Part shown: in pieces, positions 1 to 12,100 of the stretch
Numbering within the stretch: the first letter of the stretch is position 1
Layout of the letters: every line of letters begins with the position of its first letter
Origin: Phycisphaerae bacterium
GTDB taxonomy: Bacteria > Planctomycetota > Phycisphaerae > UBA1845
Reading direction: 5' to 3'
Assembly (NCBI GenBank): GCA_029260015.1
Contig: JAJDEB010000036.1
Coordinates: 372,001-436,000, forward strand
Length of the DNA: 64,000 nt
Notes under the pieces: model-generated
Seen by the model: only the letters and a program-made list of their open reading frames with translations
Database searches by the model: none
What the model was told of the DNA's origin: nothing
Program-made: the position numbers and the translations under genes

Positions 1-3000
1 CGACTGTGCCGATCGTGCGATTCAGCCCACCAGAATCCGACGCGTCGATTTGGAAGCCAGCCGGTTCGGGTTGGCCATCGACCCAAACGTTGGCACGGAT
101 GCGCACCTGCGGCTGCTCGGCATCGACGACAATGCGGAAGCGATACCAAGTGTTCACGACAGGATCGACGCCCGAGTCGAGATCGCCCGTCAACCCATTG
201 GCGGCTGGCGGTGACAATTGGAACGTGCGAGCCGCCGGTGCAAAGTTCGCCCGACGCAAACGATGGTAGTCGTATGCCGGTGTCGGTGAATCTGCGAAAC
301 CGGACAGGAACGTTACGCCGATGCCGCCGTTGTCATCCGTCAGACGCAAGCGACCGGAATAAATCATGCTCGTAAAGTTCTCGGCGTCGGTGCCAACATA
401 GTGCGAATGGATGTTGATGTCGGTCGAGTCCGTTCCGAGTACCAGATCGCTGCCGACCTGCTTGACGTCGAAGAGTGAGTCACTTTCAATCGTTGCGCTG
501 TTGGACGCAGTATCGTACCAATCGGTCGGATCTTGCCCGACGCTGAAGCTATTGAATTCTTCATCGACCAAGTCTAAATCGCACAGCACTGCACAAGTAT
601 CCGTGTCTTCGTTGCAGACAGCTGCTCCAATGCCACATGGTGGAGTGCCAGCCGTGCAAATTCCGCCGACACAATCTTCAACGCCGTTGCAGAACAAACC
701 GTCGTCGCACTCTGCCGCAACACCACAAGTGTTGGCGAATTCTTCAAGCTTCAGCGCGGTCATCGCGTAACCTTTGGTATTGCTCGCACCGCCGCCGAGG
801 CCATCATCCCATTCTGATTTGATCGCAAAACTGCCGTCAGAAGCAACGACATTGGTCCAACGGGCGACATAACCATTGACCGTGTTGTGGCCAATGCTAA
901 ACGACACCGAGTCCGTCGAGTTCACCACCACACCGGCAGAGCTATCGTTCGCAAACGAGTCCGCTCCTTCAATGGTAACCCTCGCATAGCGAGCATCCTC
1001 ATACGCCGGATTGTCGCGGTTGGCGGAAACGGTGATCGTGTACCGCCTAGTCGAATCCAGGTTATCGAGCGTGATGATGTTATCCCAAGAGGGATCATCG
1101 ATTTCGATCGTATTCTGCATGTCAACAATGACAGCACCATCCGGTCCGAATGTGTCACCGGCATCGGTTCCGCCATTGGCTTGTCCGCCGTTGGTTTCGT
1201 GGTTGTCATCCAATCCGCCTACGAACGACCCGCTGATCGTGACGGATGTTGGTATGCCTGAATCGTAATCGACGAGGACGCCATTTAGCGTGTTGTAATC
1301 GTGTTCGGTGACATTCGTGTCGTTCAAGTCGCCAGCGGCGGGATTCATGTCGTTGTATGCGGTGAACAACGGACCGGCTTCGCAGAATCCGGTGCCGAGG
1401 TTGCAGACATCACCGGAGGTGCAGTTGTCAACGTTCATACAGCCGTCGATCGGGTCGCAGGAATCGTCCGTACACGCAACCCCATCATCGCAATCGAGCG
1501 GTGTACCAGCTTCGCAAATGTTTGCGTTGCAAGTTTCGTCACCGTCGCACGCGTCATTATTGTCGCAATCGGCATTGGAGAGGCAATCGACACAGAGACC
1601 GTCCGCCGGATTACAAACCTGTGCGCCGCAGTCCACCGGAGTACCGGCACAACTGCCACCCGAACATGTATCTGATTCCGTGCAGAGATCACCGTCATCG
1701 CACGCGTCGGTGTTGTTGCTGTATTCACAGAAGCCAGACGTGTTGCAAAGATCGTCCGTGCAATCGTTGCCGTCATTGCAATCTGCCGACGTGTCGCAAC
1801 CGGCGACATAAACAACGGCCAGTTTGGGTCGTTCTGACGGCGTCGCGACGTATTCGCTTGAGCGAACTTGAACACCACCACCAGTTCCAACGCCAGTCTG
1901 GGAAATGAAGAACCAACCGAAATTGCTCGCCGGGCTGTCTGACCAGCCTTGCAAACTTGCAGTGACATCCGCCGTTTGCGTACCGACCGGTCCGACGGCT
2001 GACGCAACTTCTGTGGCGCCAAATTCAGCACCTGCGTCGCAGGAGGCACCGCAAACCGTGGTTAAGCTGTCAGCTTCATCCCAATCGACAAGCATTTCGC
2101 GAACCGAAGCGGTGAAGCCCTCGTTGAAGACGGTGTAAGTCAGTGTGGCTGATACGATCTGCGAACCATTAGGAATCAAACCAGGACCGGCACCAAAGAT
2201 GCTGTCAAAGCGCAGCAATCCGAAATTCGGTTGAACGGCACCACCACTCGGGTCGTCGTCATCCCATTCCCAATCTTCAAGCGCACCGTTGACGTTTCCA
2301 GGCACAGCCACTTGAAGTGATGTGTCTTGTGTGCCGGAGTACGCGTCTGCGCCGTCCTGGAACATGATCATCGACGTGAGCGCGCATTCGCCAGACGATT
2401 CCAGGCAAACTTCGCCCGCGCCACACTCGACCGGTACACTCGAGCATGTGCCCGCCGTGCATGAATCAGTTGTACAGGCGTTGCCATCATCACATTCAGA
2501 GTCATCACTGCAGACGATTTGATAAACGACGCGCAACTCTGGCGGAGTCGCACCTTCCGCCGAGTCCATCTGCCATGAGTTATCCACGCCCGGAGGCAAC
2601 CAAGCCCAACCGTAGTTACTCGACGGATCGGCCAACCACGCAGTGACGCTCGTGGTGACGTCCAATTCGAATGATCCCACGCCACTGCTTCCTGAAGCAT
2701 CCGCCGCAGACATGGCTTCAACGTCATCATTTTGAATACCATTCGTCCAAACGTCCCATGTGTCCGTGTCGTTCCACGGCTGCAGCATGCGATGCAACGT
2801 GGCGCCGACGCCCGCACTTTCGTTGGTGATTTCAACGGTCAACGACGCCGAAATGATTTCGGCATTCAACGGAATCTGCGCTCCGTTGGTACCAAAGATG
2901 TCGTCAAAGCGCATCAGGATGTGGTCTTCAGACACCAAATCGACAACCAACGTAGATGCGGAAGAATTATCAGTCGTGGGCGAGTCTTGCGCCAAGTACG

Positions 3001-5194
3001 TATCAACGTTGGAATTGTAACCGTTCTGACCTTGCTGGAATGTCGCAACGACAGGGACGATGTTGGATTCAAAAGATTCAAAGCAGGCGTTGTCCGCGTT
3101 GGCACCGCCTGCCGTGTGATTCTTAAACGCTGGCCAGATTGGGCCCGTAAAGTACGCGACATCCGGCGCATCTGCATCAAGGAGGCTGGTATCTGCAATC
3201 GTTCCTGAAAGAATCGGTGGACCCGGAACCGGATTGCCCGAAGCATCGAGTTCGGTCAGCGACGCGTCTACGCGCGCCGAGGTCTCGCTGAGGCGCGTGA
3301 ACTCCGCACGCAATCGATAGAACGTATCCGGATTGAGATTGCCCGCGACGCTGTCGATTCCGGGGCGCTTGTCTTCGTCGACTCCAATGACAGCATCCCA
3401 GTACCCTTCGAGTCGCGTGCTGCCTGCAGGGTCGCCATCGTCACCGCCTCCTGACGGATCGACCTGCACTCCAAAAATGAAATCGGAACCGACGCTCGTA
3501 TCTGTGATCATCCAACCAGCGCGATCGTCGTCGAGTAAACCGGTGGCATCAGATTGCAAGTCGATTTGAATCACAACGCCCGCCAGACTTTTTGACGTCC
3601 AGTCAAACGGGTTGGCCGTCCATGTGAAAATATTCGGCGAAGGAGCCAGCCCCACAGAACCGCCAACGCCTGCACCAGCCGTCACCACCGGCCCGCCACC
3701 ATCGTCAAACCATTCGGCGTTGTCGCCGATCGGCTGACCAATGGTGAAGCCCGTTTCAAAGTCTTCGCATATCCCTTTGACAATCGAAAACGTGTCGGTC
3801 TCGGTTTGATCGTCGCGAATGTTTCGCAAGGTCAGAGTGTTGCCCTGAACCGTCAGCAAGCATGAACCGAAGTCCACATCGTTCGACACCATGATCGGAT
3901 GCGTACCCGATGAGCCGACTGACCGACCGCCGTGCCCGGCCACGACATACACCGCGCCATCGTTGGCGTTGAGGCCAGACTGCTTCATGTAAGCACCGTC
4001 ACCACTGGGATCACCATCACCGGAATCGAGAATATTGCCATTTGCGTCAAGCGTGGCGAATCCTGGCGTCGCGAAGTTCGGAATACTTCCGTAGCCGTAT
4101 ACACCGTTAACCAAATAAGAGCGCTCGTACTTATGCGAGTGTCCGCCCATCACCAAATCAACACCGCCCGCTTCCAGAATCGGCAAGAAGATCTCGCGCA
4201 TGTTCACCAATCGTCCGCCTGAATCGCCCGAACTGTCGGAGTCATGCGTTCCCTTGCTGTATGGCGGATGATGCCAGTAGGCGATAACCCAATCCTGCGT
4301 GGTGCCAGCCAAGTCCGCAGTGAGCCACTCGGCCATCGGACCTGTCGGAGAGAGGCTGCCTTGATGCGAATTCAACACGACGAAGTGAACGTTGGCATAA
4401 TCGAAAGCATAATACGATTCGGTACCGGACGGCTCACCGCCTGCTTCGCCTGTCGTCGGAAGCACATGGGCTTCGTAGTACGGTCCTGTGGTTGCACCGG
4501 GAGCACATGGCAAAGGCCAGCATCCACCCGAAACAGTATTGACACCTTCGTGATTCCCAAGCGTCGGATAACACGCGGTGTGGCGCAGGATGTCGGCGTA
4601 AGGGGCGAAGTGATTATTCGTGAATTCAGAATCCGTACCGTTGTTGTATGCAATGTCGCCCATGTGCAAAAACAAATCGGGCGGCGTTGATCCCGTCACG
4701 GCAAGCATTGCATCGCGGACTGCCGCTTGATCGGCACCGTTGTCGCCGCTGTCTCCAACGATCCAAGCAGTAAAGTTTGATCCCAGACCTGGAGTCGGTG
4801 CGGTCACAAAATAATGTTCCGACGTTCCACCGCCTTCCACCCCTCCGCTGGTTGTCCCAACGTTGTAAAAGTACTTCGTTCCCGCGGATAGCCCCGTAAT
4901 CGTGACGATGTGATCGCGCGCATTGCCGTTTGACGGAGGAATGATCGCAGCTTCAGTCGCTTCGAGGTTGAGAACGCCGTCCACGACACCGTACTGAACG
5001 CGGCTGTCAGCCGGTGATGCCAAGTCGGTTCGCCAGAAAACCGTAACACTGTCGGGCGTGACCAATTGCAGATAGGGCTCGCGCAAGATCGCAGCACTTG
5101 CCTCCTTGGCAGGCAGGAGTACCGACAACACTGAAGCCACCAGCAAGCCTGACATTACGAATCGCATCGATCGAGTGTGAGTACGATAATTCAT
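1..5194 (-). CDS. Giant secreted purple-acid-phosphatase-like metallophosphoesterase with DNRLRE and Cys-rich repeats (C-terminus beyond window)
   Basis: The frame is open from an ATG at 5194 to the left edge (1731 codons visible, no stop), so the gene is partial. A signal peptide covers about residues 1-31. A PAP-type N-terminal fibronectin-like domain (REPYLQLVTPDSVTVFW) follows at about 36-135. The metallophosphoesterase core shows GDSGDNG (about 143), GDIAYNN (about 177), GNHE (about 213), WHHPPYSKG (about 306) and GHSHKYER (about 346), so all metal-ligand motifs are present. Downstream are two DNRLRE-like domains (about 715-890 and 945-1130), blocks of CDDxxxCTxDxC repeats (Dicty_CTDC type) and unassigned beta-rich regions. 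Start 5194 is preferred over the in-frame ATG at 5200 because AGGGA lies 6 nt upstream of it. Inferred role: hydrolysis of extracellular phosphoesters at the cell surface. Last gene of a three-gene minus-strand run; 49 bp separates it from the TPR gene. Confidence 0.85.
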   Translation of the reverse strand, partial: MNYRTHTRSMRFVMSGLLVASVLSVLLPAKEASAAILREPYLQLVTPDSVTVFWRTDLASPADSRVQYGVVDGVLNLEATEAAIIPPSNGNARDHIVTITGLSAGTKYFYNVGTTSGGVEGGGTSEHYFVTAPTPGLGSNFTAWIVGDSGDNGADQAAVRDAMLAVTGSTPPDLFLHMGDIAYNNGTDSEFTNNHFAPYADILRHTACYPTLGNHEGVNTVSGGCWPLPCAPGATTGPYYEAHVLPTTGEAGGEPSGTESYYAFDYANVHFVVLNSHQGSLSPTGPMAEWLTADLAGTTQDWVIAYWHHPPYSKGTHDSDSSGDSGGRLVNMREIFLPILEAGGVDLVMGGHSHKYERSYLVNGVYGYGSIPNFATPGFATLDANGNILDSGDGDPSGDGAYMKQSGLNANDGAVYVVAGHGGRSVGSSGTHPIMVSNDVDFGSCLLTVQGNTLTLRNIRDDQTETDTFSIVKGICEDFETGFTIGQPIGDNAEWFDDGGGPVVTAGAGVGGSVGLAPSPNIFTWTANPFDWTSKSLAGVVIQIDLQSDATGLLDDDRAGWMITDTSVGSDFIFGVQVDPSGGGDDGDPAGSTRLEGYWDAVIGVDEDKRPGIDSVAGNLNPDTFYRLRAEFTRLSETSARVDASLTELDASGNPVPGPPILSGTIADTSLLDADAPDVAYFTGPIWPAFKNHTAGGANADNACFESFESNIVPVVATFQQGQNGYNSNVDTYLAQDSPTTDNSSASTLVVDLVSEDHILMRFDDIFGTNGAQIPLNAEIISASLTVEITNESAGVGATLHRMLQPWNDTDTWDVWTNGIQNDDVEAMSAADASGSSGVGSFELDVTTSVTAWLADPSSNYGWAWLPPGVDNSWQMDSAEGATPPELRVVYQIVCSDDSECDDGNACTTDSCTAGTCSSVPVECGAGEVCLESSGECALTSMIMFQDGADAYSGTQDTSLQVAVPGNVNGALEDWEWDDDDPSGGAVQPNFGLLRFDSIFGAGPGLIPNGSQIVSATLTYTVFNEGFTASVREMLVDWDEADSLTTVCGASCDAGAEFGATEVASAVGPVGTQTADVTASLQGWSDSPASNFGWFFISQTGVGTGGGVQVRSSEYVATPSERPKLAVVYVAGCDTSADCNDGNDCTDDLCNTSGFCEYSNNTDACDDGDLCTESDTCSGGSCAGTPVDCGAQVCNPADGLCVDCLSNADCDNNDACDGDETCNANICEAGTPLDCDDGVACTDDSCDPIDGCMNVDNCTSGDVCNLGTGFCEAGPLFTAYNDMNPAAGDLNDTNVTEHDYNTLNGVLVDYDSGIPTSVTISGSFVGGLDDNHETNGGQANGGTDAGDTFGPDGAVIVDMQNTIEIDDPSWDNIITLDNLDSTRRYTITVSANRDNPAYEDARYARVTIEGADSFANDSSAGVVVNSTDSVSFSIGHNTVNGYVARWTNVVASDGSFAIKSEWDDGLGGGASNTKGYAMTALKLEEFANTCGVAAECDDGLFCNGVEDCVGGICTAGTPPCGIGAAVCNEDTDTCAVLCDLDLVDEEFNSFSVGQDPTDWYDTASNSATIESDSLFDVKQVGSDLVLGTDSTDINIHSHYVGTDAENFTSMIYSGRLRLTDDNGGIGVTFLSGFADSPTPAYDYHRLRRANFAPAARTFQLSPPAANGLTGDLDSGVDPVVNTWYRFRIVVDAEQPQVRIRANVWVDGQPEPAGFQIDASDSGGLNRTIGTV

Positions 5195-5243
5195 GACCAT
5201 TCCCTTTTCCGTATTTTTCGCTTCAACCTGAGTCTCAATGAAC

Positions 5244-6137
5244 TCATTGATTTAGTTTGCTTTTCAATTCAAGTGCCGCACCGTAGCGCGGAGATTTTTC
5301 AATTGCCAACTCCAAATCCCGTCGGGCGTCGGCTCGCCGGTTTAACGACAAGTAGACCTGCGCTCTTTGAACGAGCTGAATCGCGGTGATTCGCTTGCTT
5401 AGTATACGGTTGGTTTCATCAAGTGCAGCGATACGTTCCTTATGCGCCGCTTCGGTATCACCGGCTGACTCCAGAACGAGCGCACGTTGCAAGCGCCATG
5501 GTGCCTTCGAGCGAGTCTTTGCCATCGCCGCGTCAATCAGCGACAATGCTTTGTCCTGGTTCCCGCGAGCCAATTCAACGCGAACCATTGAACGCTGCAA
5601 GGAACCGATTGGCCCAAAAAACGTCAGGCCTTCCGTGTACCCTGCTGCCGCATCGTCCCATCGCTTTAGCGCTTCCTGCAACCGACCACGTTCAAGATAA
5701 ATCTCGATGTCTCGCGATTGCGCCAACGATGCCGTCAGATCGCTGATCGCCAACTCAGTGCGACCCGATGCCTGGCGAATCCTTGCGCGTTCGACGAACG
5801 TGATTGCCGAACCGGGCGTGTTATTAAGAAACCGATCCAGCGCAGCTTCGGCTTCTTGCCCGCGACCCATCAGGGCCAATGTCAATCCCCGATGGGCAAT
5901 CACGTCCCAATTGCCTGGAGACAATCGCTCGGCTTCCTTCAAATCCAAGAGCGCGCCGTCGTACTCACCCGCCAGCCGACGATGATGGGCTCTTTCGATC
6001 CATAAGTCAGCTTGCTCAGGCGAAGATTCGATGAGTTTGCTGATCCTCTCGATGTCGTGGTGGGCACCAGGATGCGCGCAGAGAACGCACGCATAACACA
6101 ATACCCAAACGCAACTCATCGAATTCAATCGAATCAT
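5244..6137 (-). CDS. Secreted tetratricopeptide-repeat protein
   Basis: 297 residues. A hydrophobic N-terminus (residues 1-22, CVWVLCYACVLCAHP) looks like a signal peptide. The rest is a string of helical TPR-like units such as ALLDLKEAERLSPGNWDVIA and DARRDLELAIEKSPRYGAAL, at least six by eye. It lies between the two giant metallophosphoesterase genes, 25 bp after one and 49 bp before the other, all on the minus strand, which suggests one transcript. TPRs bind proteins, so it may act as an assembly or anchoring partner of the surface phosphoesterases; that role is inferred only from position. No catalytic motif is seen. Confidence 0.8.
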   Translation of the reverse strand: MIRLNSMSCVWVLCYACVLCAHPGAHHDIERISKLIESSPEQADLWIERAHHRRLAGEYDGALLDLKEAERLSPGNWDVIAHRGLTLALMGRGQEAEAALDRFLNNTPGSAITFVERARIRQASGRTELAISDLTASLAQSRDIEIYLERGRLQEALKRWDDAAAGYTEGLTFFGPIGSLQRSMVRVELARGNQDKALSLIDAAMAKTRSKAPWRLQRALVLESAGDTEAAHKERIAALDETNRILSKRITAIQLVQRAQVYLSLNRRADARRDLELAIEKSPRYGAALELKSKLNQ

Positions 6138-6162
6138 TCAACTCGCTCAAACGGACAAACAC

Positions 6163-9100
6163 TCAGTCGCACGGTGAAACGATCACACTCGTGAAACTCA
6201 ACTGAAACGCGTCAAAATCTTCCAGATCGACATCGCCATCACTGTCGTCGTCGGCGCCCGCAAAATCTGGTGCGGTGCAACTTCCGGGTGGCGTGACCAC
6301 TCCTGGCCCACCGAAACACTCGGCAAACACGGCAAAGTCATCACCATCAACATCACCGTCTTGGTCGAAATCAAACGCTCCGTTACAAGCTACCGGATCC
6401 TGTCCAGCGTTTGGAACCGTTGGACAGTTGTCGTCTGCATCGCAAACGCCATCACCGTCGCAGTCTTCAAACGTTCCTGCGCAAACGCCATTTGTACACG
6501 CATCGCTAGCGGTACATGCGTCAAGATCGTCACACGCGTTGCCTTCGTTGGCCGGGGCGATTTCGCACATACCGTCGCCCGGATTGCAAACCCCGACGTT
6601 ACAGGTATCGTCCAAATGTGAACAATCGACTGGGTCATTTTGACACTCAAAACCAACACAAGAATCGGCCGTGCAGGCGTTCGCATCGTCACAATCCAAT
6701 ACGCTTTCGCAGCATCCTGGGATCGGATCATTCGCGCAATCGTTGAACCCGATAAGTAACCCGTTGCTGGTGACGTAGGTCGCACCGTTGATAGCCCCGT
6801 CGTTGGCGTTCCCGGCTGAATCGAACGCGGTACCGCCAGATGTTTCGTTCAATCCCCAACGCCCGATAAGACCCGGAGCGCTTTCGATTTCAATATTCAT
6901 CGTCGATTGGATTGCGGATTCGGTTCGGGCGTAATTCCAAACGCGAACTTCGTCCATCAATCCCTCGAAGCGTCCCGATGGCGACCCCGTCGATGTCTGA
7001 GCGGTCCCCAGTGAGAAGTGCTGGATGCTGTCGAAACGCGGCGTACGATTGACCGTATTCGAGCCGTCAAGGTTTCCGTTTAGATACAGTCGCCAGGTCG
7101 AACCGTCATACGTTGCCGCGACGTGATACCAAACATCAAGCGTGGTAATCGGCGTCGCCCCGCTCACCGGGAAGTTGTTCGGAGCTGGGTCAACCGATTC
7201 AAAGTCAGCCGTCAGCACGCTGGTCGTACCGTCGATGCCCATGAAGTAGTTGGCGTCGCGATTGTCACCGTCGGCTTCTCCGCGTCCCTTGGCAACGAGC
7301 GGAACGGCCACAACACCGCCACCGCCCGTACTGGCTGTTGCCCCGGCACCGGTCGGTTTGATCCAGGCCTCGAGCGTGAATTGAGATGCACCAAGCTGCG
7401 TTGCCTGTCCCATCGACACATCATCATCTACCCCGTCAAATTCCAAAGCAGACGTACTGGTCAGCACACAATCGTCGGCGGTGCAGGCGTCAGCGTCGTC
7501 GCAATCAAGTCCGCTCGTGCAGCAATCGGCGATCGGTGAACTCTCGCAAACGCCGCCACCGAAGTTGACAATATTCGAAGTTTCCCAACTCGCACCGCTA
7601 ATCGTTCCGAAGACACCCGTCAACGTTGAATCAAACACATAAGTACCCGCGCCTTCATTGCAGCCCCAACGACCAATCAAGCCGTTGCTGCTGACAATCT
7701 GGCGGCCCATACCATTGGCAATTTCTGCCGAAGTCCTGGCATGATCCCAGACTCGGACTTCATCCAACGCGCCCTCCAACCGACCGTCGGCTGACCCGGA
7801 AGAATTCTGCGCCGTACCCAGCGCAAAATGCTGAATACTGATGAAGTTCGGTGGTTCGTTCGGACAGTTGGCGGCTGCGTTGTCATCGGCACCGTCGAGA
7901 TAAACCTGCCAACAACTACCATCGTAAGTAACGGCTGCGTGGTGCCAGTCAGTGTCAGCAATCGCCGTGTCGGCAATCACCGGATGATTCAATCCGGGCG
8001 ACGAACCGGATGCATGCTCCTCGAAGTCGGCTGCCAACATGCCGTTGGCCGCGTGAATTCCGAGGAAGTAATTCATGTCACGGTCGTCGCCTTCTGCTTC
8101 ACCGCGCCCTTTGGTCACCAGCGGTATCGCCACGTCGCCACCGGTCAACCCACCACCTCCGGTGCTGACCGTGTCGCCCGCCCCCGTCTGACGGAACCAG
8201 CATTCGACCGTAAACGTCTCGGTCGAAAGGTCTGTGGCTGGTCCCATCGTGACCTGATCGTCAACACCATCAAACGTCAGCGCCGCAGCGTTACCCGTGT
8301 TGCACCGATCGATGGTACAAGCCGTTCCGTCGTCGCAATCGTCATCTCCGGCGCAGCAATTCGGAATCGGCGTAAACACGCACTGTTCAAGCTCGCAAGT
8401 ATCGACGGTACAAGGATCCGCATCATCGCAATCGCTGGCGTCGATGCAGCAATTCGGAATTGGATCATTCGTACAAATTCCGTTGTCGCATACGTCATCG
8501 GTACAGTCATCCAGGTCGTCGCATTCGCTGCTGTCGCCACAAGTGATCGGCAAATACTCAACCGTCAACTTCGGGCGCTCGGACGGTGTTGTCCATTCAC
8601 TGGAACGAATGCCAACTCCCCCTGACGCAGTTGCCAGGAAAACCCAACCTTTGTTCGCACTCGGATCAGCCGACCAACTTTGGAGACTGCTGGTCACGTC
8701 CATGTCGTGTGTTGCAATCGTGCCCGGAACAGAGCCCAAACTGGTGTTGTTGTACTCATCCGCCTGCACGTCAGGTTCGCCTCCAAAGGTGTTGAAGGTT
8801 ACAGACTCAACCCAGTCAATGAGGACATCGTGTAGATTTCCAGGGTCACCGGCGTCGTGAATTGTAAAGGTGAGTGTCGCGGACGTAATGATCGCCCCAT
8901 CAGGAATTAGACCGCCGCTACTCTCAAATATTTGTTCGAAACGCAGCAATCCAATGTTCGGTCCGCCGCTGCTGTCGGTGTCGAAACGGAATTGCGTTGA
9001 CTCGCTGGCATCCGTATCTGGAGTAGACCCGCGTATCTCGGTGTCCACTGTTCCTTCATACACTCCGGTTTCTTCCTGAAACATCACCATGACAGGCGAA

Positions 9101-12100
9101 ATGCACTGACCGATATTGGGGTCACACACGTCGTCACCCGTGCAACTAATCGGCGATCCGCTGCACGATCCAGCCGCACACGCGTCACCTGTCGTGCATC
9201 CATCACCGTCATCGCACACATCGGTGTTGTCCGAGTATTCGCATGTGCCAACGTTGCACACATCGTCGGTGCAGGGATTACTGTCGTCGCAATCGAGTCC
9301 GTTGGTACATGCCAAAGGTATGAATGTGACTTCCAAGAGCGGACGATTTGAAACCGTCGCCCCTTCCGCTGAATCGAATTGCCAGGAGTTATCCTGCGCC
9401 GGTGGCAGCCATGCCCAACCCAGATTCGTCGATGGGTTCGCCAGCCACGTCTCGATACTCGTACTGACGTCTAATACATGTACGCCCACATCACTGCTAC
9501 CACTGGCGTCAACGGCTGACGCCGCTTCGACATCATCGCTTTGAATACCACCGCCCCAGATGTCCCATGTATCGGTATCGATCCACGATTGAAGCATGCG
9601 ATGCAAGGTCGCACCCACACCGGGACTGCTGTTGGTCACATTGATCGTCAGGTCGGCAGACAGAATCGTCGCGCCTGGAGGAATCAGACCAGGGCCAACG
9701 CCATAGATGTCCTCAAAACGCATGAGGATGTGATTCTCAGAAACAAGATCGACAATCAACGTACCCGAACCGGAGAAATCAGTGGTCGTCGCATCGTCTG
9801 CCAAATAGGTATCGACATTACCGGCGTAGCCAGACGTACCCTGTTGGAACGAAACCGTCACCGTTGTTGCACACATGCCCGTACCGGGATCGCAAACATC
9901 GCCCGGATCGCAACTCACCGGCGTCCCTGCACATGCGCCTCCGGTACAAGTATCGAATTCAGTACACAGATCGCCGTCGTCGCAAGCATTAAGATTCGGT
10001 GTCGATTCACAAACACCATTGCTGCACGCATCGTCCGTGCAAGCATTGCTATCATCACAGAAGCCGTTGGTGTTGGTGTATTCACAAATGCCGTTGGTGT
10101 TGCATACATCGTCGGTGCAAGTGTTGGCGTCGTCGCATTCGAGATCGCTCGTGCAAGCGGTGCTGAAATTCCAGGTCGCACTGGTCGTCGTGCCCGAGGC
10201 GTCGTCGACTTCAACGTACCACTCAAACGTGTTGTTCACGGGCAGGCTTGGCCACACCACGCTGGCGTTGTTGCCGTCGGCTACACCCAATTGCGTGCTA
10301 CCGATCTGCTGAAATTCCGTGGCGAATCCGCCACCGCTGAACGTCAAAGTGAACTCGCTATTGACATCCGTTTCGTGCTGATCCAATGTCGGCGAATAAG
10401 TCTTCACATCGATTGAGTTATTCTGCACGTCGAACTGCAAATAACGCAGCCACCCGTCACCACCGTTGGCGCGACCCTGATAATCCGAAAGCAGCGTGTG
10501 AACTTCATTTCCATTAAAGATATCAGAACGCTGGGCTTCATCGGAAATATGCCCGCACATCATCAGGAATAGATTGCTGTTCGCTTTGAGCGCGTCGTAG
10601 ACCGCCTGCCCCTGTGCGCTAAACGTGCCGTTGGCATTGAGCAGCCAATGGGCAGTGACCATCGCTTTGCGATTGCTGTGCGTTTGCAGCAAATTGTCCG
10701 CCCAAGTCAACACGCCCGCATCCGGTGTGGTGTCGTACTCAAGATGTAGAATGATGAAGTCTATCCCGCCAGCACTGAACAACTGGTAACTGTTGTCGTT
10801 GTTGCTTCCGTGGTGCCCACCGTAATATGCACGTCCGGCAAAGTGCGCTTCACCAAAATATTGATTGTAGAATGTGGTGGTTCCATCCGGGTCGGCGATC
10901 GGGGATTGATCGTGATTACCGACCGCAATTCCGAATGGGATGCCGTCGGTCAGCAGCGTCGTCACCGGGTCTTCGATAATGGCAAACGCATTGCTGGCTA
11001 CCAACCACTCCGAATCGTCGCCACCGTTGTCTCCATTTTGAACGCAATCGCCCAACTGCGTGACAAACGCAATGTTTAGCGTGTCGAGTTGATCCAGCGC
11101 CCACTGCGTCTGAGCGCTAAACGTCGCCGGATCGCCATTCTGCGCACAACCGGCACCGCAGGAATAAAACTGCGTGTCCGGCAGCGCGACGATCGAAAAA
11201 TTCTCGCTCGTCACGCCATCGACTTGTCGCCCGAAGAACGCGACATCCATTGCGTCGCCTTCAGGATCGGTCACATTCACTTCCAACGTCGGATTTGCAG
11301 AAATGCCCTCAGCTCCGTTAGCGGGCATGATCAAAGTCGGTGCATTGGGGGGCAGATTGACATCGAATGGCGACCCCGATACCCACGACGCACCATCGAC
11401 TGTCCCGTCATTGGCGCTGCCCGAGGAATCTGCTGCCGTCGTACCTGAACCCTCGTTGAGTCCCCATCGACCCACCAAACCGCTCGCCGATGTCAGTTCA
11501 CTGTTGATGTCCGTAAGGATTTCCGGCTGCGTCCGGGCGTGATCCCAAACTCGGACTTCATCGATGACGCCCTGAAACCGACCTGACGCCGAACCACTTG
11601 AATTGAATGCCGTCCCCACACCGAAGTGCTGGATGCTGTCTGACCGAGGCTCACGTCCGACGTTTGCAGTACCGTCAAGTTGGCCGTTGACATACAAATT
11701 CCAAACGGTGCCGTCATAGGTGGCTGCGACGTGATACCACACCCCGTTGCTGATCGTGGTCGATCCAAACACCGGGTGGTTCAAACCAGGTTCCGGACCG
11801 GTGCCCGCTTCTTCGAAGTCCGCCGCAATCACATCGTCCGTATCGCGAATGCCAACAAAGTAGTTCATATCAAGGTTGGAGTTCTCCGCTTCACCGCGAC
11901 CTTTGGTCACCAACGGAACTCCGACAAAACCACCGTTTCCGGTGTTGGCCGTCTGCCCGGCACCGGTGCGCTGAAACCAGAATTCCACGGTGAATTCCGC
12001 AAGCCCCAACTCGGGCGTTTGCGATGCGTCACCGAAATTGATCTCGTCGTTCGTACCATCAAACGACAGAGCGTTTTGCCCAAGGCTCTGTCCGCACCAA

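Noticed and set aside
9541..10416. 291-codon plus-strand open frame opposite the giant phosphoesterase gene
   Set aside because: Shadow of DNRLRE and Cys-repeat coding sequence; its apparent repeats mirror those of the real protein.
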